A DNA stretch of 64,000 bases from the NCBI GenBank assembly GCA_018449595.1, contig JAAVUU010000002.1, positions 620,001 to 684,000 on the forward strand, written 5' to 3'. The translations under genes were made by a program, and so were the position numbers. Positions 8,722-16,891 of the stretch are shown one piece after another (the stretch's first letter is position 1; each line of letters starts with the position of its first letter). Below the pieces are notes generated by a model. It ran no database searches. It was given only the letters and a program-made list of their open reading frames with translations, and was not told the origin of the DNA. This DNA comes from Rhizobiales bacterium dw_265 (GTDB taxonomy: Bacteria > Pseudomonadota > Alphaproteobacteria > Micropepsales > Micropepsaceae).

Positions 8722-9087
8722 TTATGCCGCGAGCAGTTTTCCGACGGACACGCGCAGCTGATCTTCGGTATAGGGTTTGGGCAGGAAATGGGTGCCGGCC
8801 GCGAACAGGCCGTGCAACGCATCGGTAGCCCGGTTGCCGGTGGTGTAAAGAACCCGCAGCCCGGGCCGCATCAGGATCGCCTGCCGCGCCACGTCGCAAC
8901 CCCCATGAATCTCGGTCTTGAGATAGACGTCCGTGAAAAGCGCGTCGATGTGGCCGGCGGATCGAAGATGCACAAGCGCCTCGGAAACGTCGCAGGCCGA
9001 CAAAATCCCGTGACCCCAGTCCAGAATCATCGATTCGGCCATTTCACGAATGAAAACATCGTCCTCGACGACTAAGACCATGGCCAT
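8722..9087 (-). CDS. Single-domain response regulator
   Basis: A 121-aa stand-alone receiver. The acidic pocket (VVEDD, residues 7-10), phospho-acceptor Asp in FTDVY (about 53), Thr in YTTGN and Lys in LPKPY (about 104) are all present, so it should be phosphorylated. There is no output domain; such proteins act as phosphate shuttles or sinks. It precedes the HisKA_2 kinase gene and shares its promoter. Two in-frame ATGs (9085-9087 and 9079-9081) differ by two residues; neither has a strong ribosome site. Confidence 0.92.
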   Translation of the reverse strand: MAMVLVVEDDVFIREMAESMILDWGHGILSACDVSEALVHLRSAGHIDALFTDVYLKTEIHGGCDVARQAILMRPGLRVLYTTGNRATDALHGLFAAGTHFLPKPYTEDQLRVSVGKLLAA

Positions 9088-9177
9088 TTACCGGGTATGC
9101 CCTTTGAGCCAACTCGGCCTGTCCTTGAGGGGTGAAGCGCCTCAGGATCGCGTTTGCCACTATAAGGGCACCCCTGT

Positions 9178-9202
9178 AACGCCGCGGGGCGGTGTGGGTT
9201 CC
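9178..9202 (-). promoter_or_regulatory. EcfG-type general stress promoter
   Basis: On the minus strand GGAAC (9202-9198), a 16-base spacer and CGTT (9181-9178) match the promoter consensus of EcfG sigma factors of alphaproteobacteria (GGAAC-N16/17-CGTT). Transcription would start about 80 bases before the receiver gene. This is an exact match to both core elements, but found by eye. Confidence 0.65.
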
Positions 9203-9288
9203 AGGCCGCTTCGGTTATTTTTGCACAGTGCCCTTGGAGCCGGGGTCGCCGCGGAATGGGCCTGTTCCCTGCCGCAAGGGAAGAAAGC

Positions 9289-11013
9289 CTAGGCCGCCCC
9301 GCCGCCGAATTGCGCCTTCCATTCCGCGATCTGGTCTTCGCTGATCTTGGCCACCAGCACCTCGGGCGCCTTGATCGGCTGGCCGGGCGTCAGGTCGTTC
9401 AGCAGTTCCAGCATCGGCGCGCCGGGGAACGGGATGACGCCGCCGCGATAGCCCACCGGCTGGATACATTCGTGAATGGTCTTGGCGAAATCCGGCATCA
9501 CCGGCCACAACAGGTGCGCGAACTGGTGGATCAGGTTCAGCCCCATGCGCACGCCCACCGCCGCCCTGGCGCGGTCGGTCTTGATATGGGTCCAGGGCGC
9601 GGCGCGGGTCATGTATTCATTGCCGGCGACCCAGATGGCGCGCATCTCGCCCATCGCCTTGCGGAATTCCGCATTCTCCATGAACTCGGCATAGGCCGCG
9701 ACACGGCGGTCCATCTCGGCGACCAGCGCCTGTTCGTCCTCGCCATAATCGCCCTCGCCCGGCACCACGCCGTCGAAGCGCGCGACGCAGAATTTTGTGA
9801 CGCGGTTGACGAAGTTGCCCAGCACATCGGCCAGGTCCTTGTTGATGATGCCGGCGAACTGTTCCCAGGTGAAGTTGCTGTCGCTCGACTCCGGCGCATT
9901 GGCGATCAGGTAATAGCGCCAGTAATCGGCCGGCGCCACATCCAGCGCCTTGTCCATGAAGATGCCGCGCTTGCCCGAGGTCGAGAACTTGCCGCCGTCA
10001 TAGTTGAGATAGTTGAAGCCCTTCAGCCGGTCCACCAGATGCCAGGGCTCGCCCGTGCCCATCTCCATCGCCGGGAAGATGATGGTGTGGAAGGGCACAT
10101 TGTCCTTGCCCATGAATTCCCAATAAGTGACGTCCTTGGCGGCGTCGCCGAACCACCAGTCCTTCCAGGCATCGCCCTTGCCGTTCTTGTCGGCCCATTC
10201 CTTGGTGGCGGCGATATATTCGATGGGCGCATCGAACCAGACATAGAAGACCTTGCCCTTGAGCGCCCCGCCGGCAATGTCGTCGGGCACCGGGATGCCC
10301 CATTCCAGGTCGCGGGTGATGCCGCGATCGTGCAGGCCTTCATCCAGCCACTTGTAGGCGATCGACGTCACCAGCGGCGGCCAGTCGGTCTTGTGGCTGT
10401 CGATCCAGGCGCGCAACCGATCGGCGAACTGCGACTGTTTCAGGAACAGATGGGTGGCGTCGCGGATCTCGATGTCCTGCGCCCCCGACACCGCCGAACG
10501 CGGATGGATCAGGTCGACGGCGTCCAGCACCCGGGTACAATTCTCGCACTGGTCGCCGCGCGCCCGGTCATAGCCGCAATGCGGACAGGTGCCGATGACA
10601 TAGCGGTCGGGCAGGAAGCGGCCATCGGTGGCGCTATAGGCCTGCTTGGTGGTGCGCAGTTCCAGCAAGCCGTTCTTCCACAGCGCGCGGGCGAAATGCA
10701 GCGTCAGTTCATGGTTCTGGGCTGAGGAGGAGCGCCCGAAATTGTCCCAGCTGAGGCTGAAGCGGTCGCCCAGCGCCTTCTGCACCGCATGCCACTTGGC
10801 GGCATATTCCGCCACCGGCATGCCCTCTTCCAGCGCCGCCAGTTCGACCGGCGCGCCATGCTCGTCGGTGGCGCAGATCGCCAGGGTGTCATAGCCGCGC
10901 GAACGGCAATAGCGCGCGAAGATGTCGGCCGGCAGCATGGAGCCGACCAGGTTGCCCAGGTGCTTGACCCCGGCGACATAGGGGATGGCGGAGGTGATCA
11001 GGATGCGTTTCAT
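9289..11013 (-). CDS. metG: Methionyl-tRNA synthetase
   Basis: Cytoplasmic class I synthetase charging Met onto tRNA-Met. The 574-aa protein shows the HIGH-like motif HLGN (18-21) in the N-terminal Rossmann fold, a zinc knuckle CPHCGYDRARGDQCENC in the connective insert, and the KMSKS-loop variant KFSTSGKRG; the helical anticodon domain follows (NFVNRVTKFC). No C-terminal tRNA-binding extension is present, consistent with the shorter form. It stands alone, divergent from the mutarotase-like pair, with 77 bp between the starts. No riboswitch-like structure was recognised. Confidence 0.97.
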   Translation of the reverse strand: MKRILITSAIPYVAGVKHLGNLVGSMLPADIFARYCRSRGYDTLAICATDEHGAPVELAALEEGMPVAEYAAKWHAVQKALGDRFSLSWDNFGRSSSAQNHELTLHFARALWKNGLLELRTTKQAYSATDGRFLPDRYVIGTCPHCGYDRARGDQCENCTRVLDAVDLIHPRSAVSGAQDIEIRDATHLFLKQSQFADRLRAWIDSHKTDWPPLVTSIAYKWLDEGLHDRGITRDLEWGIPVPDDIAGGALKGKVFYVWFDAPIEYIAATKEWADKNGKGDAWKDWWFGDAAKDVTYWEFMGKDNVPFHTIIFPAMEMGTGEPWHLVDRLKGFNYLNYDGGKFSTSGKRGIFMDKALDVAPADYWRYYLIANAPESSDSNFTWEQFAGIINKDLADVLGNFVNRVTKFCVARFDGVVPGEGDYGEDEQALVAEMDRRVAAYAEFMENAEFRKAMGEMRAIWVAGNEYMTRAAPWTHIKTDRARAAVGVRMGLNLIHQFAHLLWPVMPDFAKTIHECIQPVGYRGGVIPFPGAPMLELLNDLTPGQPIKAPEVLVAKISEDQIAEWKAQFGGGAA

Positions 11014-11090
11014 TGTGCTATAAAATCAAAAAAGCCAGTCCCTCATACAAGGGGACGGCCAAGGAAGCAAAATGGGAAGCGAGGGGCCAA

Positions 11091-12182
11091 ATGAATAAAA
11101 TGGGCACTATCAGGAGCCTGAAATATGCCGTGGCCGCAATGGCTTGCGCCGCCATGCCGGCGGGCGCCCAGACCGCATCCCTGGACAGCGCGGTGATTCC
11201 GGCCACCACGCTGGCGGACCTGCCGCATGTCGGGATTTCCAACGGCATCGTCTCCGCCAAGGTCTATCTGCCCGGCGAGGACGGCTTCTATCGCGGCACC
11301 CGGTTCGACCGTACCGGCGTGGTGGCGCATGCCACCTACAAGGGCACGGATTATGGCCAGCCCTGGTTCTCCAGCTATTCGCCGCATGTGCGCGATTTCC
11401 AATGGCGGGACGGCCAGGTCACCGTCTCCACCGTCAGCGCGTCGGTGGGCCCGGCCGAGGATTTCCAGCCGGTCGGGTATGACGAAGCCGGTGCCTGCCC
11501 CGAAGGGGCGCAACAAACAAAATGCGGACGCTTCCTGAAGATCGGCGTCGGCATCATGAAGCGCGACGCCTCGGCCTATGATTTCGTCCATGCCTATCCG
11601 GTGGTGAATGAAGGCACCCGCACCGCCAGCCACACCAAATCCAGCCTGCGCCTGACCCACACCGTCGCCGACAAGGACAGCGGCTTCGGCTATTCCTATG
11701 TGAAGACGGTGCGGCTGACTCCCGGCAAGGCGCAGATGACGATAGAGCATGTGCTGAAGAACACCGGCAGGCGCGACATCGTCACCACGGTCTATTGCCA
11801 CAACTTCCTGACCCTCAGCCCCGGCAACGAGAACATCGCCATCACCGCGCCCTTCGATATCAAGACCGACAAACCCTTCGCGTCCGACGCCGCGGTGGTG
11901 GATGGCAAGACCATCCGCTATCTGCGCGCGGTGAAGGAAGGCGAAGCCGTCACCTCCCCCATCAGCGGCTTCGGCGACAAGGCCGGCGACTATGACTTCA
12001 CGGTGAAGAACACCGCCACCGGCTTCGGCCAGCGCATCCGCGCCGACCAGCCGCTGGCGCGGATCAATTTCTGGTCCATCCGCACCAACACAAGCTGGGA
12101 GCCCTATATCGCCATCGCGATCAAGCCCGGCGAGACCAAGCGCTGGACCTATACCTATGACTATTTCGGGCCCGGCGCGTGA
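11091..12182 (+). CDS. Secreted galactose-mutarotase-like protein, copy 1
   Basis: A 363-aa predicted exported protein. The start at 11091 is preferred because a GAGGGG site lies just upstream and it begins a signal peptide (cut near PAGAQT); a longer in-frame start would put the signal inside. The mature part resembles aldose 1-epimerase/mutarotase-fold proteins: ISNGIVSAKVYLP, GFYRGTRFDRTG, TIEHVLKNTGRRDIVTTVY and HNFLTLSPGN. It is paralogous to the next gene and overlaps it by four bases. The substrate is unknown; carbohydrate binding or isomerisation is inferred from the fold only. Confidence 0.7.
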   Translation: MNKMGTIRSLKYAVAAMACAAMPAGAQTASLDSAVIPATTLADLPHVGISNGIVSAKVYLPGEDGFYRGTRFDRTGVVAHATYKGTDYGQPWFSSYSPHVRDFQWRDGQVTVSTVSASVGPAEDFQPVGYDEAGACPEGAQQTKCGRFLKIGVGIMKRDASAYDFVHAYPVVNEGTRTASHTKSSLRLTHTVADKDSGFGYSYVKTVRLTPGKAQMTIEHVLKNTGRRDIVTTVYCHNFLTLSPGNENIAITAPFDIKTDKPFASDAAVVDGKTIRYLRAVKEGEAVTSPISGFGDKAGDYDFTVKNTATGFGQRIRADQPLARINFWSIRTNTSWEPYIAIAIKPGETKRWTYTYDYFGPGA

Positions 12183-13216
12183 AACAGATTGCCGTTGCAT
12201 TGTGTTTGCTGACAGGAAGCGCGCTGGCCCAGCCGGTGCAGCCCATGCCCACCGCCAGCGCGCCGGTGGACGAACTGCTGGCATCGTCGCCGCATGTCGA
12301 GATCGCAAACGGCCTGATCGCGGCGCGCATCACGCCGCCCGACCTGGACAACGGCTTCTATCGCGGCACGCGCTTTGACCAGGCCGGTATCGTCACCAGC
12401 CTGACCCTGAAAGGCCGGGAGTTCTATGGCCCCTATTTCGAGCGCACCGCGCCCGATGTGCTGGACTATACTTACGACGCCGAGGGCGCGGTGGTGGCGG
12501 GCCCCGACAGCGCCGTCAGCGGCCCGGTGGAGGAATTCGCGCCGCTGGGTTTCGACGACAAGGCCACGGCGCTGTTCGTCAAGATCGGCGTCGGCATCCT
12601 GTACCGGCCCGACGACGCGCCCTACGACCATTATCGTCACTATGACATCGTCAATATCGGCCGCCGCTCCACCCGGGTCACCAAGGACAGCATCAGCTTC
12701 CTGCAGACCCTGGACGGCGCGGGCTATGGCTATACCTATGAAAAGACCCTGCGCCTGGTGCCGGGCAAACCGCAGCTGGCGATCGAGCATGTGTTGAAGA
12801 ACAGCGGCGACAAGCCCATCCACACCACCGTCTATGACCATAATTTCCTGCGCCTGACGCCGGGCAATGACGGCATCCGGGTGACTTTCCCCTTTGCCGT
12901 GAAAGCCGCCACGCCGCCCGCCGCCGACCTGATGCGTATCGAGGCGGGCAGCCTGACCTATCTGCGGCCGATGAAAGACAAGGAACGCATTTCGTTCCCC
13001 AACACCGGCTATGGCGCTTCAGCGGGCGACTACGATATCGAGGTGCGCGACCTGAAAAGCGGCGCAAGCGTGCGGATCGTGGGCGACCAGCCCATCGTCA
13101 AGATCAATATCTTCTCGATAGACAGGACGCAGGCGGTCGAGCCTTATATTGCCATCGACCTGCCGCCGGGCGCGGAAAAACGCTGGACGTATACCTATAC
13201 CTACACGGCGCCGTGA
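12179..13216 (+). CDS. Secreted galactose-mutarotase-like protein, copy 2
   Basis: A 345-aa exported paralogue of the preceding gene, sharing blocks such as NGFYRGTRFDQAG, IEHVLKNSGDKPIHTTVYDHN and RWTYTYTY. It begins with GTG inside the GTGA overlap with copy 1, indicating translational coupling. The signal peptide is MKQIAVALCLLTGSALAQ. Conserved His and Asp residues in the HNF and YDHN segments could be catalytic but were not tested. The two proteins may act as a heterodimer or on related sugars; function unknown. Confidence 0.7.
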   Translation: MKQIAVALCLLTGSALAQPVQPMPTASAPVDELLASSPHVEIANGLIAARITPPDLDNGFYRGTRFDQAGIVTSLTLKGREFYGPYFERTAPDVLDYTYDAEGAVVAGPDSAVSGPVEEFAPLGFDDKATALFVKIGVGILYRPDDAPYDHYRHYDIVNIGRRSTRVTKDSISFLQTLDGAGYGYTYEKTLRLVPGKPQLAIEHVLKNSGDKPIHTTVYDHNFLRLTPGNDGIRVTFPFAVKAATPPAADLMRIEAGSLTYLRPMKDKERISFPNTGYGASAGDYDIEVRDLKSGASVRIVGDQPIVKINIFSIDRTQAVEPYIAIDLPPGAEKRWTYTYTYTAP

Positions 13217-13262
13217 CGAGGAACTTGCCATTAACGGCCGCTGTGGCTATTTCAGCGCGGAT

Positions 13263-13337
13263 GCCGGTTTAGCTCAGCGGTAGAGCAGCGGTTTTGTAAA
13301 CCGAAGGTCGGGAGTTCAATCCTCTCAACCGGCACCA
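13263..13337 (+). tRNA. tRNA-Thr (anticodon TGT)
   Basis: A 75-nt cloverleaf with acceptor GCCGGTT/AACCGGC, D arm GCTC/GAGC, anticodon loop TTTGTAA (anticodon TGT at 13295-13297), T arm GGGAG/CTCTC with loop TTCAATC, discriminator A and encoded CCA. It decodes ACA and related Thr codons. The lowest anticodon-stem pair is G-A (13288/13304), an unusual mismatch. The encoded CC of the CCA end is the start of a perfect hairpin (13335-13373). Confidence 0.95.
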
Positions 13338-13373
13338 TTCGATAACTGCCGCGTTGCGGCAGTTATCGAATGG
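13335..13373. repeat. perfect 18-bp hairpin overlapping tRNA 3' end
   Basis: CCATTCGATAACTGCCGC, loop GTT, then the exact reverse complement. The 5' arm starts in the CCA tail of tRNA-Thr. No T-run follows, so it is not a standard terminator. A second inverted repeat (GCCCGCC 13377-13383 / GGCGGGC 13401-13407) follows directly. It could be a processing or termination structure, or a remnant of an integration site. Confidence 0.85.
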
Positions 13374-13475
13374 CAAGCCCGCCGCGCGACAGCGCAGTGA
13401 GGCGGGCGCGCCAGGGGCACTGGCCTCATCCACCGAAAATGCTAGACTCCCGCAAAAGACAATGGGGAGAATTTC

Positions 13476-14333
13476 ATGAAGCGCCTGGCCGTCACCGCCC
13501 TGCTCTTGACCGCGACCGCCGCGCAGGCGCAACTCGCCTCCAGGATCACCCATTACGATATCAGGAAGACCGCGCTGCTGACCGCGGTGCATGACGGCGC
13601 CGGCACGATGAATTTCGGGCCGCTGATGACCGACAAGACCCTGTCCACCAACCTCTTGTTCCTGCATCGCGGCGTGATCCATCCCCATTCCGGCATCGGC
13701 CAGCATTTCCACAACCACTGCGAGGAAATGTTCGTGATCTTCGACGACACCGCCGAATTCACCATCAATGGCCGCACCTCGACCCTCAAGGGCACCTGGG
13801 GCGCGCCCGACCGCATGGGCTCGGCGCACGGAATCTACAATCCCACCGATCACGATATCGAGTGGATGAACATCAATGTCGGCACGTCGAAGGTCTATGA
13901 CGCCTTCAACCTGGGCGACGACCGTGTGGGCGCGGCCCAGGACAAGGTGCCGCAATTCGTCACCATGCATCTGGACCGGGCGCTACTGAAATCCGCCGCG
14001 CCGGGCGTGATGCGCCGCCGGGCGCTGGGCCCCAGCGTGTTCTACACCCCCTGGGCCTATGTGGATCATGTGCTGGTTCAGCCGGGCGCCACCCTGCCCG
14101 AGACGCGTTACGCCGACCTGACCGAAGCCTATTATGTCATGTCCGGCGACGGCGCGGTCACGGTCAATGGCGAAACCGTCGCCATCAAGAAGGGCGACGC
14201 CATTCCCGTCGAACTTGGCCAGGCCAAAGGCTTCAAGGGCGGCAGCGCACCGCTGGAACTGATGGTCATCGGCGTCGCCAGGGACATGCCCACCAAGCAG
14301 GCCTTCATGGCCGTGGCGGCGAACGCCAACTGA
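13476..14333 (+). CDS. Secreted bicupin protein
   Basis: A 285-aa protein with signal peptide (MKRLAVTALLLTATAAQA) and two cupin barrels. The first has the metal motif HPHSGIGQHFHNHCEEMFVI (about 66-85), with three His and a Glu; the second is degenerate (EAYYVMSGDGAVTVNGE). A ribosome site (GGGGAGAA) precedes the ATG. Periplasmic cupins of this type are often sugar isomerases, dioxygenases or binding proteins; the substrate cannot be read from sequence. Nearby exported mutarotase-like and SMP-30 genes hint at extracytoplasmic sugar or lactone metabolism. Confidence 0.75.
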   Translation: MKRLAVTALLLTATAAQAQLASRITHYDIRKTALLTAVHDGAGTMNFGPLMTDKTLSTNLLFLHRGVIHPHSGIGQHFHNHCEEMFVIFDDTAEFTINGRTSTLKGTWGAPDRMGSAHGIYNPTDHDIEWMNINVGTSKVYDAFNLGDDRVGAAQDKVPQFVTMHLDRALLKSAAPGVMRRRALGPSVFYTPWAYVDHVLVQPGATLPETRYADLTEAYYVMSGDGAVTVNGETVAIKKGDAIPVELGQAKGFKGGSAPLELMVIGVARDMPTKQAFMAVAANAN

Positions 14334-14344
14334 TCCATCATCTT

Positions 14345-14414
14345 GTCATGGCCGGGCTCGACCCGGCCATCCACGGCGCGCGCATGGATGGCCGCCTCAA
14401 GGGCGGCCATGACA
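14345..14414. repeat. short TGTCATGGCC...GGCCATGACA inverted repeat
   Basis: A 70-bp element bounded by TGTCATGGCC and GGCCATGACA, made of two small hairpins (GGCCGGGCTCGACCCGGCC and GGCCGCCTCAAGGGCGGCC). It sits between two converging genes and has the same ends as the larger family-1 elements at 25487, 54721 and 63357. It may act as a bidirectional terminator. Confidence 0.75.
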
Positions 14415-14423
14415 TGGGAGTGA

Positions 14424-15431
14424 TTACTTCCGGTAATACTTGGGAATCTCGCCCGCCACCCGGCTGTGCAGGCGGTAGAGGCTGGTCGAGCCGGTGAGAT
14501 AGACCGTCTTGCCGTCTTCGGCGAAAGCGATATTGGCGACGATCTCCGGGATCACGATCTGGCCCAGCACCTTGCCCTTGGGCGAGATAATGCGGAGGCC
14601 GCCCGGCCCGGTGGTCCAGACATTGCCGGCGGAATCCACCTTCATGCCGTCGGGCACATCATCGGCGCTGCCGGGATAGCTGATGAAGGTGCGCGGGTTC
14701 GACAGCTTGCCGTCCGCGCCCACGTCATAGGCGCGCACATACATATCGGGCATGGAATTGGACACATACAGCGTCTTGCCGTCCGGCGAAAAGGCGATGC
14801 CGTTGGGCTGGGGCATGTCGGTGATCGCGGGCGTCAGTTTGCCGCCCGCATAGCGCCACACCGCGTTGAACTTCAGTTGCTTTTTCGGGTCGGCATCCAT
14901 CTTGGGCAGGCCGAAGCTGGGATCGGTGAACCACAGCGCATCGTCGGGGCCATAGACCAGGTCATTGGGGCTGTTCAGCCGCTTGCCTTCATAGCGGGAC
15001 AGGAAGGGCGTCAGGTTGCCATGATCGTCCATGCGCTCGATGGTGCCGATCGCCATGCGGCAGATCAGGATCGAGCCATCCTTGTCGGTGACCATGGCGT
15101 TGGAGCCGGAATTGGCGGTGGGCGGCGCATTCCTGACGCCGCCGGAGTCGCTCAGGATCACCGTCACCTTGCCGCTTTTGGGATCGCCAATTTTCGGTTC
15201 AAAAGTGCGCACCTTGTCGCCGCGCACGTCGCTGAACCACAGCTTGCCGTCTTTCCACATCGGGCCTTCGGTGAAGATAAAGCCGGTGGCGACCTTCTCG
15301 ACCTTGGTGCCCGGCGCGATCACGGCATCCAGCGCCGGATCGAGCCTCTCGACATGCGGCGGCGCCTTCGCGCCTTGCGCCAGGGCCGGAACCGCCATCA
15401 GGCACAGCGCGAGTGTCAGAACAGTCTTCAT
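14424..15431 (-). CDS. SMP-30/gluconolactonase family protein, secreted
   Basis: A 335-aa exported beta-propeller lactonase. After the signal peptide (MKTVLTLALCLMAVPALA) come family landmarks: TEGPMWKDGKLWFSD with the metal-binding Glu, LNSPNDLVYGPDDALWFTDPSFG with Asn and Asp ligands, QPNGIAFSPDGKTLYVSN, and SADDVPDGMKVDSAGN. All expected calcium/zinc ligands appear present. It would hydrolyse a sugar acid lactone or similar ester in the periplasm. It converges on the bicupin gene across a repeat element. Confidence 0.88.
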   Translation of the reverse strand: MKTVLTLALCLMAVPALAQGAKAPPHVERLDPALDAVIAPGTKVEKVATGFIFTEGPMWKDGKLWFSDVRGDKVRTFEPKIGDPKSGKVTVILSDSGGVRNAPPTANSGSNAMVTDKDGSILICRMAIGTIERMDDHGNLTPFLSRYEGKRLNSPNDLVYGPDDALWFTDPSFGLPKMDADPKKQLKFNAVWRYAGGKLTPAITDMPQPNGIAFSPDGKTLYVSNSMPDMYVRAYDVGADGKLSNPRTFISYPGSADDVPDGMKVDSAGNVWTTGPGGLRIISPKGKVLGQIVIPEIVANIAFAEDGKTVYLTGSTSLYRLHSRVAGEIPKYYRK

Positions 15432-15458
15432 GGCATTCCCCCGTTGTTTTGGGGAAGT

Positions 15459-16142
15459 TTATGTCTCGAGAATATCGTTGGGCAACTGGTTCTTCGGCGC
15501 CCCCACCGGCGGAAAATGCCGCGCCAGCGCCGCGCCGCACAGCTCGATGGCCGCAACGAAGCCCTCGCCCGGCTTGCCCGCCGTCATGCCCTGGGTCACC
15601 GCCGCCACCGCCGCATTCCAGACCGTATCGCCAACCGCCCGGTGAATGGCCTCATGCGCCACCAGTTCGACCTGGCGGTCGTGCAGCGAGGCATAGATCA
15701 GCACATGCGGGGCGGCGTCGCCCAAGCGCGCGCCGGTGGCGGCGAAATGCTGCCGCGCCGCCTGGCGCACCCGGTGGCGCTTGAGGAAGCGCGGCGTCAC
15801 TTTGCGCCGCACCATGGGATGCGCCACGACCAGCCCGACAACCAGGAAGATGCCGGCCTGCAGCAGGGAATAGGCCGTCAGCACCCGCAGGATCAGCCCG
15901 CCCATGGCGCGCGCGGAGTCATCGGTCCAGCTGGTGAAGATGCTGGCCAGCGCCAGCCGGTGCAGCCCCGCCATCACCAGCAAGGGCGGCCCCAGCAAGG
16001 CCGCCGCCGCCGCCCAGGCCAGCGGCACTTCGCGATAGCGCGAGACTTCCTGGGTCAGCACGCAGAAGATTTCGCCTTCGGTCTTGCTTTCCGCGTCGGT
16101 GATCGCGGCGGCGATGCGGGTGTGGTCGTCCTGGCTCAGCAT
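15459..16142 (-). CDS. TPM-domain membrane protein
   Basis: A 227-aa protein with a TPM (TLP18.3/Psb32/MOLO-1) domain interrupted by two TM segments (about 43-65 and 83-108). The N-terminal KTEGEIFCVLTQEVSRYREVP and C-terminal HVLIYASLHDRQVELVAHEAI match the family halves. The ATG at 16140-16142 overlaps the preceding stop as TGATG, so translation is coupled; a TTG two codons earlier is possible. It is the third gene of lemA-tpm-tpm. The role is unknown; related operons affect envelope integrity. Confidence 0.78.
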   Translation of the reverse strand: MLSQDDHTRIAAAITDAESKTEGEIFCVLTQEVSRYREVPLAWAAAAALLGPPLLVMAGLHRLALASIFTSWTDDSARAMGGLILRVLTAYSLLQAGIFLVVGLVVAHPMVRRKVTPRFLKRHRVRQAARQHFAATGARLGDAAPHVLIYASLHDRQVELVAHEAIHRAVGDTVWNAAVAAVTQGMTAGKPGEGFVAAIELCGAALARHFPPVGAPKNQLPNDILET

Positions 16143-16885
16143 CACCAACTCCCCGACGAACCGCCGCCGCCAAAGCTGCCGCCGCCGCCACCGAAGCCGC
16201 CGCCTCCGCCGCCGCCACCGAAGCCGCCGCGCCCGCCACCGCCGCCCATGAACAGGAACGGCAGGATGCCCCAGCCGCCAAACACCCGCAGCAGGACAAA
16301 GACGATGATGATGAAGATGATCAGGGCGCTCAGCGGCGGCGAACTGTTGTCATCGCCGGCCTGTTGCAGCTGCTGTTCCGCGGCGGCGGCGCGTTTCTCG
16401 GCGTCAGACGTGTCCAGCGACAGTTGCTGGATCAGCGCGTCCACCCCGGCCTCGACGCCGCCGTTGAAATCGCCGCTGCGGAATTTCGGCAGCAACTGGG
16501 TCTGGATCACCACCGAGGAAAAAGCATCGGTCAGGATCGGCTCCAAGCCATAGCCGACCTCGATACGGGTCTTGTGTTCGGTGGGCGCGACGATCAGCAG
16601 CGCGCCATTGTTCAGCTTGCCCTGGCCGATGCCCCAGGCGCGGCCAAGCTGATAGCCATAATCGGAAATCTCATAGCCGCCCAGCGAGGGAATGGTGACG
16701 ACCACCAGCTGGCGCGAGGTCTTCTGTTCCAGCGCCGCCAGCTTGGACGTCAGGTCGGCTTTGGTGTCCGCCGACAGGATATTGGCGTCATCCACCACCC
16801 GCCCCGTCAGCACCGGAAATTTCGGCGCTGCCAGAGCGGGGGTCAGAAGACAGAAAAACGCGACAATGGCGGCGAGAAACCGCAT
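16142..16885 (-). CDS. TPM-domain protein with Gly-rich tail (YgcG-like)
   Basis: A 247-aa exported protein: signal peptide (MRFLAAIVAFFCLLTPALA), TPM domain about 20-165 (VDDANILSADTKADL, TSRQLVVVTIPSLGGYEISDYGYQLGR split by family landmarks, RIEVGYGLEP), one TM helix (about 187-205) and a C-terminal run of nearly pure glycine with Phe and Ser. This is the standard YgcG architecture and is usually encoded beside LemA, as here (6 bp gap). The Gly tail is thought to sit on the cytoplasmic side. The precise function is unknown. Confidence 0.88.
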   Translation of the reverse strand: MRFLAAIVAFFCLLTPALAAPKFPVLTGRVVDDANILSADTKADLTSKLAALEQKTSRQLVVVTIPSLGGYEISDYGYQLGRAWGIGQGKLNNGALLIVAPTEHKTRIEVGYGLEPILTDAFSSVVIQTQLLPKFRSGDFNGGVEAGVDALIQQLSLDTSDAEKRAAAAEQQLQQAGDDNSSPPLSALIIFIIIVFVLLRVFGGWGILPFLFMGGGGGRGGFGGGGGGGGFGGGGGSFGGGGSSGSW

Positions 16886-16891
16886 CCGCGT

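Noticed and set aside
13377-13407. Inverted repeat after the tRNA hairpin as a terminator
   Set aside because: A 7-bp stem with a 17-base loop and no T-run; too weak to call.
14466-16553. Long plus-strand frame opposite lactonase and TPM genes
   Set aside because: It overlaps two confident genes and translates to His/Arg/Gly-rich sequence ending in a Pro run that mirrors the Gly-rich tail.
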